Assembly: GCF_001005085.2 (NCBI RefSeq)
Contig: NZ_LBMU02000023.1
Span: 124,001-188,000, forward strand
Length of the DNA stretch: 64,000 nt
From: Streptomyces humi
GTDB lineage: Bacteria; Actinomycetota; Actinomycetes; Streptomycetales; Streptomycetaceae
Direction of reading: 5' to 3'
Position 1 is the first letter of the stretch; each line of letters opens with the position of its first letter. The notes under the pieces are model-generated. The model worked only from the letters and a program-made list of their open reading frames with translations, was not told the origin of the DNA and searched no databases. The position numbers and the translations under genes are program-made. Shown here piece by piece: positions 56,257 to 64,000 of the stretch.

Positions 56257-57480
56257 TCAGTCCAGGATCGACTCGTGGACCAGCCGGCGCAGCTCCGGGA
56301 AGACCTTCAGGGTCTTCGGGCGTACCTGGGTGTGGAACTGCACGGTCAGGTCGTGCGCCGGGTCCACCCAGAAGGCGGTGGTCGCGGCCCCGGTCCAGCC
56401 GTAGGCGCCGGGGCTGCTCGGCGCGAGCGTACGGGCGGGGTCGATCACGACCGACACGCCGAGCCCGAAGCCGAGGCCGTCGTTCCCGGGCTCCTGGTGC
56501 GGGGGTGCGCCGAAGGACCGCAGGTCGGCGCCGCCGGGCAGGTGGTTGCGGGACAGCAGGGCGACCGAGCCGGGGGAGAGCAGCCGGACGCCCGCCAGCT
56601 CGCCGCCCCGGCGCAGCATCTCCATGAAACGGTGGTAGTCGTACGCCGTCGCCGCGAGACCGCCACTGCCGGACAGCATGCGGGGGCGGCCCCGCAGCGG
56701 CAGCCCGGGGATCGCCTCGATGCCGCCGCCCTCCGTCTCCCCGTACAACTCCGAGAGCCGGTCCGCCTGTTCGGGGACGATGTGCAGGCCCGCGTCCGGC
56801 ATGCCGAGCGGGCGGAAGATCCGGTCCGCGAAGAACTCGTCGAGCGGCTGCCCCGAGACCACCTCGATGACCCGGCTGAGCACGTTGAAGCCGACCGAGT
56901 AGTTCCACTGCGTGCCCGGCTCGAACTGGAGGGGCATCCGCGCGTACACGGCCGTCGTCTCGGCGAGGTCCGCGCCCGCCGGCACCGAGAACTCCAGGCC
57001 GGCTTCCCGGTACCGGGCGTCCACCGGATGCGAGTGGTAGAAGGCGAACGTCAACCCGGCCGTGTGGGTGAGCAGATGACGGATCAGGACCGGGCCTTCG
57101 GCGGGCCGGGTCACCATGTCCTCGCCCGAACCGCTGACGTGCACCCGGGGTTCGGCGAACTCCGGCAGGAAGCGGTCGACCGGATCGTCCAGCGACAGCA
57201 GGCCTTCCTCGGCCAGCAGCAGTATCGCGACCGCGGTGACCGGCTTGGTCATGGAGTAGACGCGCCAGATGGTGTCCGGCTCGACCGGCAGTCCGGCCGC
57301 GCGGTCGCGGTGGCCGTGGCAGGTGAGGTGGGCGACCCGGCCGCCGCGCGCCACGGCCACCAGGTAGCCGGGCAGGCGCCCTTCGTCGACGTAGTGGGCG
57401 AAGTGCTGGTCGAGGCGGTCCAGCGCCTTCACGTCCAGCCCGACCTCACTGGGGTCGACTTCCTGTCGCAGCTGTGCCAT
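56257..57480 (-). CDS. Serine hydrolase, class C beta-lactamase/esterase family
   Basis: 407 residues. The family's catalytic S-x-x-K is in VYSMTKPVTAVAILLL (Ser-Met-Thr-Lys), the Y-x-N box is NYSVGFNVLSRV and the third element is YGWTGAATTAFW. No signal peptide is seen, so it is more likely a cytoplasmic esterase or D-aminopeptidase-like enzyme than a secreted beta-lactamase. ATG at 57480 with GGAGGAGAG upstream; the in-frame extension to 57567 is not supported. It converges with the DAO-family gene (7 bases apart). Confidence 0.88.
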   Translation of the reverse strand: MAQLRQEVDPSEVGLDVKALDRLDQHFAHYVDEGRLPGYLVAVARGGRVAHLTCHGHRDRAAGLPVEPDTIWRVYSMTKPVTAVAILLLAEEGLLSLDDPVDRFLPEFAEPRVHVSGSGEDMVTRPAEGPVLIRHLLTHTAGLTFAFYHSHPVDARYREAGLEFSVPAGADLAETTAVYARMPLQFEPGTQWNYSVGFNVLSRVIEVVSGQPLDEFFADRIFRPLGMPDAGLHIVPEQADRLSELYGETEGGGIEAIPGLPLRGRPRMLSGSGGLAATAYDYHRFMEMLRRGGELAGVRLLSPGSVALLSRNHLPGGADLRSFGAPPHQEPGNDGLGFGLGVSVVIDPARTLAPSSPGAYGWTGAATTAFWVDPAHDLTVQFHTQVRPKTLKVFPELRRLVHESILD

Positions 57481-57529
57481 CGCTCTCCTCCGGTCGCGTC
57501 GTCCGCGGTGCGGTCCGACCTCGGTGCCC

Positions 57530-58870
57530 TCATCGTCGCGCAGGAAGCGGGGAACGGTCCCGCCCAACCGCGTGTGGTGTGACGGACGCTATAGAAGAGG
57601 CAGCGGGCAACGGACGGGCGAGCCCCACGCCGAGCAGCGCCAGGAACGCCAGTACGAGCAGCGGTGCCACGTTCCCCGAGCCCAGCAGTGCGCCCGCCAC
57701 GGCCACCCCGAGCGTCGGCCCGACGTTGAGCGCGGTCTGCTGCATACCGCCCGCCACCCCCGCCGACCCGGCGTCCGCCTGCCGTACGACGACATGCGTC
57801 GCCGCCACCATCACCGTGCCGAACCCGGCGCCCAGCAGCCCGAATCCGCCGTACAGCGCGGGCGGGACCGAGGGCCGGGTCAGCAGCAGGACACCGAGTG
57901 CGAGGAGCGCCATCGCCGTCGCCGTGGTGCGGCGCGGGCCGAGACGGCGCAGCAGCACGGGGCACCCGGCGGCGGCCGCGACCATCAGCCCGGCCAGCGG
58001 CAGGCTGCGCAGGGCGCCGGCGAACGGGTCGAGGCCGAGGGCGCGTTGCAGCACGTACACGGCGACGAACAGGGTGCCGGACAGGGCCGCCGACGCGGCC
58101 ACCAGCATCCCGAGGGCCGCCCCGACCGCCGGGGTTCCGATCACCCCGGGCGGCAGCAGCGGGCTCGCCGTCCGCCGTTCGTGCCGTACGAACGCGACTC
58201 CGGTGGCCACGGCCACCCCGAGGCTCACCGGCGCCCCGGCGGCCAGCCCGTGCACCAGCCCGGCCAGCGCCGCCGCGAGCAGCAACGCCCCCGGCACGTC
58301 CAGCGGCGTACGGACCGCCGGCTCCCGCTCCCGCCCGGCCAGCGCGAGCACCCCGAGGACCGTCGTCGGCACTACATGGAGGAAGAACACCGCCCGCCAG
58401 CCCAGCCCTGTCACCAGTGCCCCGCCGACCAGCGGCCCCGCGGCGGCCGCCAGTCCGACGGCCGCGGTGCGCAGGGCCAGCGGCCGCGCGAGCCCGTCCG
58501 GTGGATACGCGGCCCGCAGCATCCCGAGGGTGGCCGGTTGCAGCAGTGCCCCGAACACCCCCTGCGCCACCCGCAGTCCGATCACCCAGCCGATCCCGGG
58601 CGCCACTCCGATGCCCGCGGAGGCGGCGCCGAAGCCGAGCATTCCGACGCCGAAGGCCCGCCGCTGTCCGTACCGGTCGCCGAGCCGCCCGGCGAACACC
58701 AGCAGGCTCGCCACCGCGATGAGGTAACCGGTGCTGGTCCACTGCACCTCGGTGAAGGAGGCGCCCGACTCCTTCTGAAGCGTGGGCTGTGCGACCGTGA
58801 GCACGGTGCCGTCCAGGGCGACGACCACGGCGCCCGCGACACTGCTCACGAGGGTCAGGCGCCGGTTCAC
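57530..58870 (-). CDS. MFS drug-efflux-type transporter (DHA2-like)
   Basis: 446 residues, probably 14 membrane segments: first segment LTLVSSVAGAVVVALDGTVLTVAQPTL, loop GRLGDRYGQRRAFG, and motif-C-like AVGLAAAAGPLVGGAL. These are typical of the EmrB/QacA-type H+-antiporters. The GTG start (58870) overlaps the TetR stop by four bases (GTGA), so regulator and pump form one transcript under a TetR operator. Substrate unknown. It is followed by a 49-base gap to the serine hydrolase gene, also on the minus strand. Confidence 0.88.
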   Translation of the reverse strand: MNRRLTLVSSVAGAVVVALDGTVLTVAQPTLQKESGASFTEVQWTSTGYLIAVASLLVFAGRLGDRYGQRRAFGVGMLGFGAASAGIGVAPGIGWVIGLRVAQGVFGALLQPATLGMLRAAYPPDGLARPLALRTAAVGLAAAAGPLVGGALVTGLGWRAVFFLHVVPTTVLGVLALAGREREPAVRTPLDVPGALLLAAALAGLVHGLAAGAPVSLGVAVATGVAFVRHERRTASPLLPPGVIGTPAVGAALGMLVAASAALSGTLFVAVYVLQRALGLDPFAGALRSLPLAGLMVAAAAGCPVLLRRLGPRRTTATAMALLALGVLLLTRPSVPPALYGGFGLLGAGFGTVMVAATHVVVRQADAGSAGVAGGMQQTALNVGPTLGVAVAGALLGSGNVAPLLVLAFLALLGVGLARPLPAASSIASVTPHAVGRDRSPLPARR

Positions 58871-59448
58871 CGGCTGGTCACCGGGCCCAGGTGGGCGTCC
58901 AGGGCCGAGTGCAGCAGCGGCTCGGGGTCGACGGTTCCGGTCGCCAGTCGGAGGCTGCCCCAGGACCAGAGCTGGGCGATGCCGTGCAGGTTCGCCCACA
59001 GGGCCCCCGCGACGAGCCGGGCGTCCACGCCGGGCCGGGCCCGGCCGACCAGGTCCGCCAGCAGTCCGAACAGCGGCAGGCTGGTCTCCCGGAGCCGCAG
59101 GTGACCGCTCTCCAGCAGGTCGTGACGGAACATCAGCTCGTACATGCCGGTGTTGTCCCGCGCGAACTCCAGATACACCCGGCCCAGCGCGGCGACCTGC
59201 GCGCCCGGCGCTGCCGTACCGTCCCCCAGCGCCTCCCGCGCGCGTCCGGCCAGTGCGGTGAAGCCCCGGTGCGCGATGGCCGAGAGCAGTTCGAGATGGG
59301 TGGGGAAGTAGCGGCGCGGCGCCCCGTGCGAGACCCCGGCGCGACGGGCGATCTCCCGCAGGGTCAGCGCGGGCGCGCCCTCCGCGGCCACCAACTCCAC
59401 GCCGGCGTCGACCAGCCGGTCCCGCAGGCTCCTGTCGGACTCAGTCAT
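58867..59448 (-). CDS. TetR/AcrR-family repressor
   Basis: 193 residues. The N-terminal HTH spans about 10-55 (RLVDAGVELVAAEGAPALTLREIARRAGVSHGAPRRYFPTHLELL, family-typical), and the ligand domain is all-helical. It precedes its likely target, the efflux pump gene, with a GTGA overlap. A palindrome (59470-59486) lies 22 bases upstream of its start, inside the divergent promoter shared with the PPOX-type gene. It probably autoregulates and controls both directions. Confidence 0.9.
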   Translation of the reverse strand: MTESDRSLRDRLVDAGVELVAAEGAPALTLREIARRAGVSHGAPRRYFPTHLELLSAIAHRGFTALAGRAREALGDGTAAPGAQVAALGRVYLEFARDNTGMYELMFRHDLLESGHLRLRETSLPLFGLLADLVGRARPGVDARLVAGALWANLHGIAQLWSWGSLRLATGTVDPEPLLHSALDAHLGPVTSR

Positions 59449-59449
59449 G

Positions 59450-59486
59450 GACAGTGTCTACCAGGCGTCGGTAGACACTGTCTACC
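59450..59486. promoter_or_regulatory. TetR operator, perfect 8-1-8 palindrome plus half-site
   Basis: GGTAGACACTGTCTACC (59470-59486) is a perfect palindrome, and GACAGTGTCTACC at 59450-59462 is a partial second copy, in the 85-base gap between the divergent TetR (59448) and PPOX (59534) genes. The 20-base spacing of centres suits two repressor dimers. Confidence 0.85.
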
Positions 59487-59533
59487 AGCGCCCGGCGGGA
59501 ATGCCGGACCCGAGCCGCGCGGTTGCAGCGGAT

Positions 59534-59959
59534 ATGACCCAGGACACACTTCTGAAGCTGCTCGCCGAAGGTCACGCCGGGGTGCTGGTCACCCTCAAGA
59601 GAGACGGCCGCCCCCAGCTGTCCAACGTCAGCCACGCCTACTACCCCGACGAGCGGACCGTGCGCGTCTCGATCACGGACGACCGCGCGAAGACCCGCAA
59701 CCTGCGCCGCGACCCGCGCGCCTCCTACCACGTCACCAGCCCCGACCGCTGGGCGTACACGGTCGCCGAGGGCACCGCCGAGCTGTCACCGGTCGCCCAG
59801 GACCCGTACGACGAGACGGTCGAGGAACTCATCCGCCTCTACCGTGACGTCCAGGGCGAGCACCCCGACTGGGACGACTACCGCGCCGCGATGGTCCGCG
59901 ACCGCCGGCTGGTGCTGCGGCTGCGCGTGGACCGGGCCTACGGCATCCCGCGCGCGTAG
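59534..59959 (+). CDS. PPOX-class F420-dependent oxidoreductase-like protein
   Basis: 141 residues, split-barrel flavin/deazaflavin-binding fold: LLKLLAEGHAGVLVTLKRDGRPQLSNVSHAYYPD, RVSITDDRAKTRNLRRDPRASYHVTSPDRWAYTVAEGTAEL. Matches the PPOX-class F420-dependent family common in actinobacteria. The ATG at 59534 is preferred; the frame extends to 59447 but would overlap the TetR operator. Cofactor choice (F420 or FMN) is not decidable here. Likely co-regulated by the TetR protein. Confidence 0.82.
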   Translation: MTQDTLLKLLAEGHAGVLVTLKRDGRPQLSNVSHAYYPDERTVRVSITDDRAKTRNLRRDPRASYHVTSPDRWAYTVAEGTAELSPVAQDPYDETVEELIRLYRDVQGEHPDWDDYRAAMVRDRRLVLRLRVDRAYGIPRA

Positions 59960-60113
59960 GGTCCGGGTCGTCCGCCCGGCCCGCCGGCGCACCCGGCCTA
60001 GGGCCGTGGTCCGGGGGCGGGGACCGTGGGCCCAGGACGATCGGCCGATGGTCCGGCGATCACCGGGCACCTAGGCTGCCGGGCAGGTAACGGCAGCTCA
60101 GGAAGAGGTCACG

Positions 60114-60524
60114 ATGCCCGTCAACGGCCGCAGTCACATCCGCGTCGCCCGGCCCTCCCGGGACCTGGCGGCGGCCGAGCGGTTCTGGGTGCACGGGCTG
60201 GGGCTCGGTGTGCTGTGGCGGGCGGAGGGCGGGCCGGAGCCCGGCGAGCACGACCTGCTGATGGTGGGCTGGCCGGACGCCGACTGGCACCTGGAGCTGG
60301 TCCACGAGCCCGCCCGGCCCGTGGAGCCCCGGCCCACCGAGGAGGACCTGCTGGTCGTCTACGTCGACGGACCGGTGCCCGCGGAACTCGTCGCCCGGCT
60401 GGAGGAGCACGGCGGCCGGCGGGTGCCGTCGCCGAACCCCTACTGGAACCAGTGGGGCGTCACGGTGGCGGACCCGGACGGGTACCGGCTCGTGCTCTGC
60501 GAGCGGGGCTGGTCGAACGCGTAG
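60114..60524 (+). CDS. VOC (glyoxalase/bleomycin-resistance fold) family protein
   Basis: 136 residues, two beta-alpha-beta-beta-beta units: HIRVARPSRDLAAAERFWVHGLGLGVLWRAEGG and WGVTVADPDGYRLVLCERGW, with metal-ligand-like His and Glu residues at family positions. It could be a lyase, a dioxygenase-like enzyme or an antibiotic binder. ATG at 60114 with AAGAGG upstream. The 154-base gap upstream holds a -10-like TAGGCT but no gene. Its 3' end overlaps the convergent glycosyltransferase gene by 65 bases. Confidence 0.82.
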   Translation: MPVNGRSHIRVARPSRDLAAAERFWVHGLGLGVLWRAEGGPEPGEHDLLMVGWPDADWHLELVHEPARPVEPRPTEEDLLVVYVDGPVPAELVARLEEHGGRRVPSPNPYWNQWGVTVADPDGYRLVLCERGWSNA

Positions 60525-61665
60525 CGGCGAACGCCCGCCGCCGATCCCGTCCGGCGCCGGCCTGCTCGCGGACCCAGCTCTCCAGGCAGTACGTGAACTC
60601 GGCTGCTCTGTCGGGCCAGTTGTAGTGGGTGAGCGCCGCCTCGCGGCCGCGCTGGGCCGCGGTGTGCCGCAGGATCGCGTCGGCTCCCAGCCGTCGTATC
60701 GCCTCCGCCGCCGCCGGCGGGTCCCGGTACGGCACGACGATCCCGCAGCCGTGCCGCTCGACCATCTCGGCCGCCAGCGGGGTGGGCGTGGTGATCACGG
60801 GGACCCCGTGGGCCATGTACTCGACCACCTTGGTGGGCCGCGAGTGACGGTAGTTGGGGTGGTCGTGAAGCAGGGAGAGGCCGGCCAGCGCGCCGGAGAA
60901 CAGGGCCAGCGCACGGTCGTTGGGCAGGAAGCCGTGCCAGCGCAGCACCCCGTCCCGGTCGGCCGCGGCCAGCGCGTCCCGGACGTCCGGGTCCGCCGCG
61001 CCCGCCACCTCGACCCGCGGCCCGGGGCCCAGGTGCCGGGCCGTCTCGATCAGGTCCAGCGCCCCACGGGCCCGGGACAGGTGGCCGACGTAGACGACCC
61101 GTTCGGTGCCCGGCGGCTCGGGCGCCCGGACCGGCGCGGTGGTGAAGTTCGGCACCACCGGGTGGGTGCGGCGGAAGCGCGCCTGATAGGCGTCCTCGGC
61201 GAGCAGCAGCCGCAGATGGCGTTCCGCGAGCCGCTCGGCCGCCCGCACCCCGAACCGCAGCGGCGCCCGCAGCGGCCGCGGTATCCAGCGTTTCGTGGTG
61301 AGCGCGGCGGCGGTGTCCTCGTGCACGTCCCACACCACGACCGGACCCGTCCCGGACCGCCGCCAGCGACGCAGCGTGCCCGGCAGCGCCAGCAGCAGCT
61401 CCGGGTCGTGCAGCAGGACCACGTCCGCCTCGGGACCGCGCTGGGCGAGCAGCGCCCTGGCCGCGCCCACCGCGTCCCGGCGGCTGCGGCCCGCCGCCCT
61501 CGGCAGGTCGATGCCTTCGAGGTCGGGCCGGGGGAGCACCTCGCGGGCCGCGAACGGGGCCGCGTACACCACATGGTGCCCGCGGTCCCGCAGTGCGCCG
61601 ATCTGCCGGTGCAGGATGCGCGCGTCCTCGGGGTGGTGGACGACGGTGACGACGAGTATCCGCAT
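60460..61665 (-). CDS. GT4-like glycosyltransferase (cell-surface sugar block)
   Basis: 401 residues. N-terminal GT-B domain with MRILVVTVVHHPEDARILHRQIGALRDRGH and WDVHEDTAAAL; C-terminal domain VYVGHLSRARGALDLIETA, HDHPNYRHSRPTKVVEYMAHGVPVITTP and AAEMVERHGCGIVV. The family EX7E is less clear, so the activated donor is uncertain. ATG at 61665 after GAAAGG. The last ~25 residues are Arg/Pro-rich and antisense to the VOC gene. It follows the nucleotide-sugar dehydrogenase gene across a 14-bp hairpin. Confidence 0.85.
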   Translation of the reverse strand: MRILVVTVVHHPEDARILHRQIGALRDRGHHVVYAAPFAAREVLPRPDLEGIDLPRAAGRSRRDAVGAARALLAQRGPEADVVLLHDPELLLALPGTLRRWRRSGTGPVVVWDVHEDTAAALTTKRWIPRPLRAPLRFGVRAAERLAERHLRLLLAEDAYQARFRRTHPVVPNFTTAPVRAPEPPGTERVVYVGHLSRARGALDLIETARHLGPGPRVEVAGAADPDVRDALAAADRDGVLRWHGFLPNDRALALFSGALAGLSLLHDHPNYRHSRPTKVVEYMAHGVPVITTPTPLAAEMVERHGCGIVVPYRDPPAAAEAIRRLGADAILRHTAAQRGREAALTHYNWPDRAAEFTYCLESWVREQAGAGRDRRRAFAATRSTSPARRARAGTRPGPPP

Positions 61666-61682
61666 CTGGGCACCTTTCGACT

Positions 61683-61716
61683 CCACGTCCCGGAGTCCTT
61701 CGACTCCGGGACGTGG
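61683..61716 (-). terminator. 14-bp hairpin before the glycosyltransferase start
   Basis: A perfect 14-bp stem (61683-61696 with 61703-61716), loop of six, in the 103-base gap between the nucleotide-sugar dehydrogenase and the next gene. It lies just upstream of the latter's ribosome site (61673-61679 on the minus strand), so it may attenuate rather than fully end transcription. Confidence 0.65.
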
Positions 61717-61768
61717 AAGGGGAGTTGCTACACGAATCGGCTTGCGCGGGTGGGTTCGCCCAGGTGGG

Positions 61769-63091
61769 CTACAGCACCTCGACCCCGGGCCGGAAGATCC
61801 GTCCCCGGGTGTCGAAGAGCAGCCGGGCCTCGTCGCCGAGGGCCGGGAGGTCGTACGCGGAGTGGTCCTGGAGCAGGACGGTCAGGTCGTGCGAGCGCGC
61901 CGCCGCCATGACGTCGGTGACGCGCGGCACGGCCTGCCCGTCCACGAACCAGGCCGGTACGAACGGGTCGTGGAAGGAGAGCTCCGCCTCCCGCTCCCGC
62001 AGCAGCCGGGCCACCGGCACCGCCGGCGCCTCCCGCTGGTCGGCGACGTCGGGCTTGTAGGTGACGCCGAGGAGCAGCACCCGGGAACCGTGCAGGGCGC
62101 GGCCCTCGTGGTTGAGCAGGTCCTGGGCGCGCCGGACGACGTACTCCGGCATATGGGCGTTGATCTCCCGGGCGAGTTCCACGAACCGGAACTCGTAGCC
62201 GATCGAACGCACCTTGTAGGAGAGGTAGTTGGGGTCGATCGGGATGCAGTGGCCACCCACCCCGGCGCTGGGCCTGAAGGGCTGGAAGCCGAAGGGCTTG
62301 GTGCCGGCGCAACGGATCGCGTCCCACACGTCGACCCGCAACTCACGGCACAGGATGGCCAGTTCGTTGACCAGGGCGATGTTGACGTGTCGGTAGGTGT
62401 TCTCCAGGAGCTTGGCCATCTCGGCCTCGCGGGTGCCCTTCGCCTGCACGACGGTGTCGACGAGCTTGCCGTAGAAGGCCGCGGCCCGGGCGGCGCACGC
62501 CGGGGTGCAGCCGCCGACCACCTTCGGTGTCTCGCGCAGCCCGTGCGTGGTGTTGCCGGGGTCGATGCGCTCCGGGGAGAAGGCCAGCGCGAAGTCCTCG
62601 CCGGCCCGCAGCCCGGCCTCCTCCAGGAGTGGCTTCACGACCTCCTCGGTGGTGCCCGGATAGGTGGTCGACTCCAGGACGACCAGCTGTCCGCGGCGCA
62701 GCCTGCCCGCCACCGCCCGCACGGCGGACCGTACCGCGCCCAGGTCCGGGCCGCCGTCCTCGCCGAGCGGGGTCGGCACACAGATCACGATCGTCTGCGC
62801 CCGGGCCAGACACGCGTCGTCCGTGTACGCGGTGAACCCGGCCTGCCGCATCCGGGCGACGTCGTCGTCCGAGACGTCGTCCACATGGGAATGACCGGCG
62901 TTCAGGCCCTCCACGACCCGGGGGTCGAGGTCGAGCCCGGCTACCCGCAGCCCGACCGCCGAGGCCTCCCGCGCGAGCGGAAGGCCGACGTAGCCGAGTC
63001 CGATGACGGCCAGTTCCAAGCCGTCGGTCTGTTCCTGGTCCCCGAGCGATTCGCTCAATTCCCCGAGCGGTACGGCCTGTTCGACCTGCAT
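61769..63091 (-). CDS. Nucleotide-sugar (UDP-GlcNAc/UDP-hexose type) 6-dehydrogenase
   Basis: 440 residues of the UDP-glucose/GDP-mannose dehydrogenase family: NAD motif AVIGLGYVGLPLAREAS, ESTTYPGTTEEV, FSPERIDPGN and the catalytic Cys282 in SAGVGGHCIPIDPNYLSY. The FSPER-DPGN and GGHCIPIDP wording is nearest to the WbpA/TviB group that oxidises UDP-N-acetylhexosamines to uronic acids, though UDP-glucose is possible. The first ~25 residues are an acidic extension. It supplies sugar-acid donors for the glycosyltransferases on both sides, so an exopolysaccharide or glycosylated cell-surface product is likely. Confidence 0.9.
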   Translation of the reverse strand: MQVEQAVPLGELSESLGDQEQTDGLELAVIGLGYVGLPLAREASAVGLRVAGLDLDPRVVEGLNAGHSHVDDVSDDDVARMRQAGFTAYTDDACLARAQTIVICVPTPLGEDGGPDLGAVRSAVRAVAGRLRRGQLVVLESTTYPGTTEEVVKPLLEEAGLRAGEDFALAFSPERIDPGNTTHGLRETPKVVGGCTPACAARAAAFYGKLVDTVVQAKGTREAEMAKLLENTYRHVNIALVNELAILCRELRVDVWDAIRCAGTKPFGFQPFRPSAGVGGHCIPIDPNYLSYKVRSIGYEFRFVELAREINAHMPEYVVRRAQDLLNHEGRALHGSRVLLLGVTYKPDVADQREAPAVPVARLLREREAELSFHDPFVPAWFVDGQAVPRVTDVMAAARSHDLTVLLQDHSAYDLPALGDEARLLFDTRGRIFRPGVEVL

Positions 63092-63120
63092 AGGGATTCA
63101 CTCCGCCCTCGACGGGGGCC

Positions 63121-64000
63121 TCAGACACTTCCAAGGGCGCGATACGCCTCTCGGGTCGTGGCAGCGACCCTTTTCCAGGTGCGTTCACGCGCTACCAGAG
63201 CGCGGGCGGACGCTCCCCATTCATGCCGCCGTTTTCGACTGTAGAGCAATACTTCGAGAGCTTCTGCCCAGGCTTGTGGTGATTCAGCGGGAATCAGCCG
63301 CCCGTTCACCTCGGGTTCCACCAGCTCTCGGAGCGCCGTGAGATCACTGGCCGCCACGGGAACACCGCTCGCCATCGCCTCGACCGGCTTGAGCGGGGTG
63401 ACCAGACGGCAGACCCGTTCGTCGGTGCGCGGCACCGCGAAGACGTCCAGAACGGCGTGGTAGGAGCGCACTTCGCGATGCGGCACCCGGCCGGTGAACA
63501 GCGCCGTGCCGTCGTCCAGACCCAGCCGTGCGGCCAGCGCCTGGAGCGCCCCCCGCTCCGGTCCCTCGCCCACGATCAGCAGCCGCAGCGGAACCCCCCG
63601 GCGGCGCAGTTCGGCACCCGCATGGAGCAATGTGCCGATTCCCTCGTGTGGAGTAAGGCTGCTGACGGTGCCCACCACGTAGTCGTCCGCCGCGATGCCG
63701 AGCCGGGCGCGCAGTTCCGCCCCGTCCGGCGGCGGAGCGAGGAACGCGTCGTCCACCGCGTTGGGCACGATCAGGACCCGTTCCTCGGGCACCCCACGGG
63801 CCACGATCTCCGCCTTCATCGCGCAACCCAGCGTCAGCACCAGATCGGCCCCGCGCATGCAGTACGTCTCCAGGGCGCGCCGGGCCCGGTAGGTCCGGTC
63901 GGCCGGGCTCCGTCCGGGCGCCTGGGTCAGCCAGGTCTCCTCCAGGAAACCGCGCACCTCGTAGACCACCGGCAGCCGGTAGGTCTCGCGCAGGGCCAGC
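63121..64000 (-). CDS. GT4 glycosyltransferase, 5' end outside window
   Basis: About 293 residues visible; the frame is open to base 64000, so the N-terminal part is missing. Seen: LRETYRLPVVYEVRGFLEETW, GTVSSLTPHEGIGTLLHAGAELRRRG, RLLIVGEGPERGALQALAARLGL and VFAVPRTDERVCRLVTPLKPVEAMASGVPVAASDLTALRELV (retaining GT4 donor site). Together with the sugar dehydrogenase it belongs to the same surface-polysaccharide block. It begins upstream of the window, so the block continues to the right. Confidence 0.85.
   Translation of the reverse strand, partial: LALRETYRLPVVYEVRGFLEETWLTQAPGRSPADRTYRARRALETYCMRGADLVLTLGCAMKAEIVARGVPEERVLIVPNAVDDAFLAPPPDGAELRARLGIAADDYVVGTVSSLTPHEGIGTLLHAGAELRRRGVPLRLLIVGEGPERGALQALAARLGLDDGTALFTGRVPHREVRSYHAVLDVFAVPRTDERVCRLVTPLKPVEAMASGVPVAASDLTALRELVEPEVNGRLIPAESPQAWAEALEVLLYSRKRRHEWGASARALVARERTWKRVAATTREAYRALGSV

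Overview
The window is high-GC actinobacterial chromosome, most likely Streptomyces. The evidence is the strong GC bias at third codon positions, frequent GTG and TTG starts, 4-base ATGA/GTGA gene overlaps, several likely leaderless genes, and a set of families typical of that genus: secreted glycosidases with discoidin domains, mycothiol-type PIG-L deacetylase, CebE-like sugar uptake, YcnI and an EF-G paralogue. I recall a similar gene order in the SCO65xx-SCO66xx part of S. coelicolor, but I could not check this. I see no insertion sequence, prophage, rRNA or CRISPR array. One tRNA gene, tRNA-Leu(GAG), is present.

Layout. (1) 1-11238, C2/CoA-acid metabolism. A minus-strand block encodes a ThDP-dependent decarboxylase, a formyl-CoA:oxalate CoA-transferase homologue, an ADP-forming acyl-CoA synthetase and two tandem oxalate/formate-family transporters. 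It diverges from a plus-strand operon of a second SucC/SucD pair and an aldehyde dehydrogenase. A perfect 7-10-7 inverted repeat lies between the two. (2) 11469-18843: tRNA-Leu, a secreted collagen-like protein, a PIG-L deacetylase, a five-domain secreted GH87-type alpha-1,3-glucanase, a probably leaderless methyltransferase and an unknown protein. (3) 19028-23811: an HSP90-family protein and a large helical-repeat partner. (4) 24086-30652: GH92 alpha-mannosidase, GH18 chitinase with DasR-like sites, and an MFS exporter. (5) 30653-33858: a 1.1-kb leader region with a probable leader peptide, then an EF-G paralogue. (6) 34389-41003: a laminarin (beta-1,3-glucan) locus of binding protein, two permeases, GH1 beta-glucosidase and GH16 laminarinase.

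(7) 41061-47766: a GNAT enzyme, then a Zur-box-controlled set of an SBP5 lipoprotein, a fused permease and an MFS transporter with no ATPase gene, followed by a copper-type membrane protein and YcnI. The permease-MFS junction is a five-copy 26-bp repeat that forms a ladder of stop/start-coupled mini-ORFs. (8) 47826-55048: a probable unassigned small-molecule pathway with a CDP-alcohol phosphotransferase, a BchC-like dehydrogenase, a PTPS-fold protein lacking its canonical catalytic residues, a glycosyltransferase, a methyltransferase, a UPF0104 membrane protein, a creatininase-family hydrolase and a GTP cyclohydrolase II. The cyclohydrolase has Met where the APy-forming enzymes have Tyr, so it is predicted to make the formylated intermediate FAPy, and the creatininase-family neighbour is a plausible deformylase for it. 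(9) 55104-64000: a DAO-family oxidase, a serine hydrolase, a TetR/MFS pair with a clear operator, a PPOX-type oxidase, a VOC protein, and a minus-strand cell-surface sugar block of two glycosyltransferases and a nucleotide-sugar dehydrogenase that runs off the right edge.

The strongest candidates for something undescribed are the FAPy-branch cluster (8) and the Zur-controlled transporter set with its mini-ORF ladder (7).
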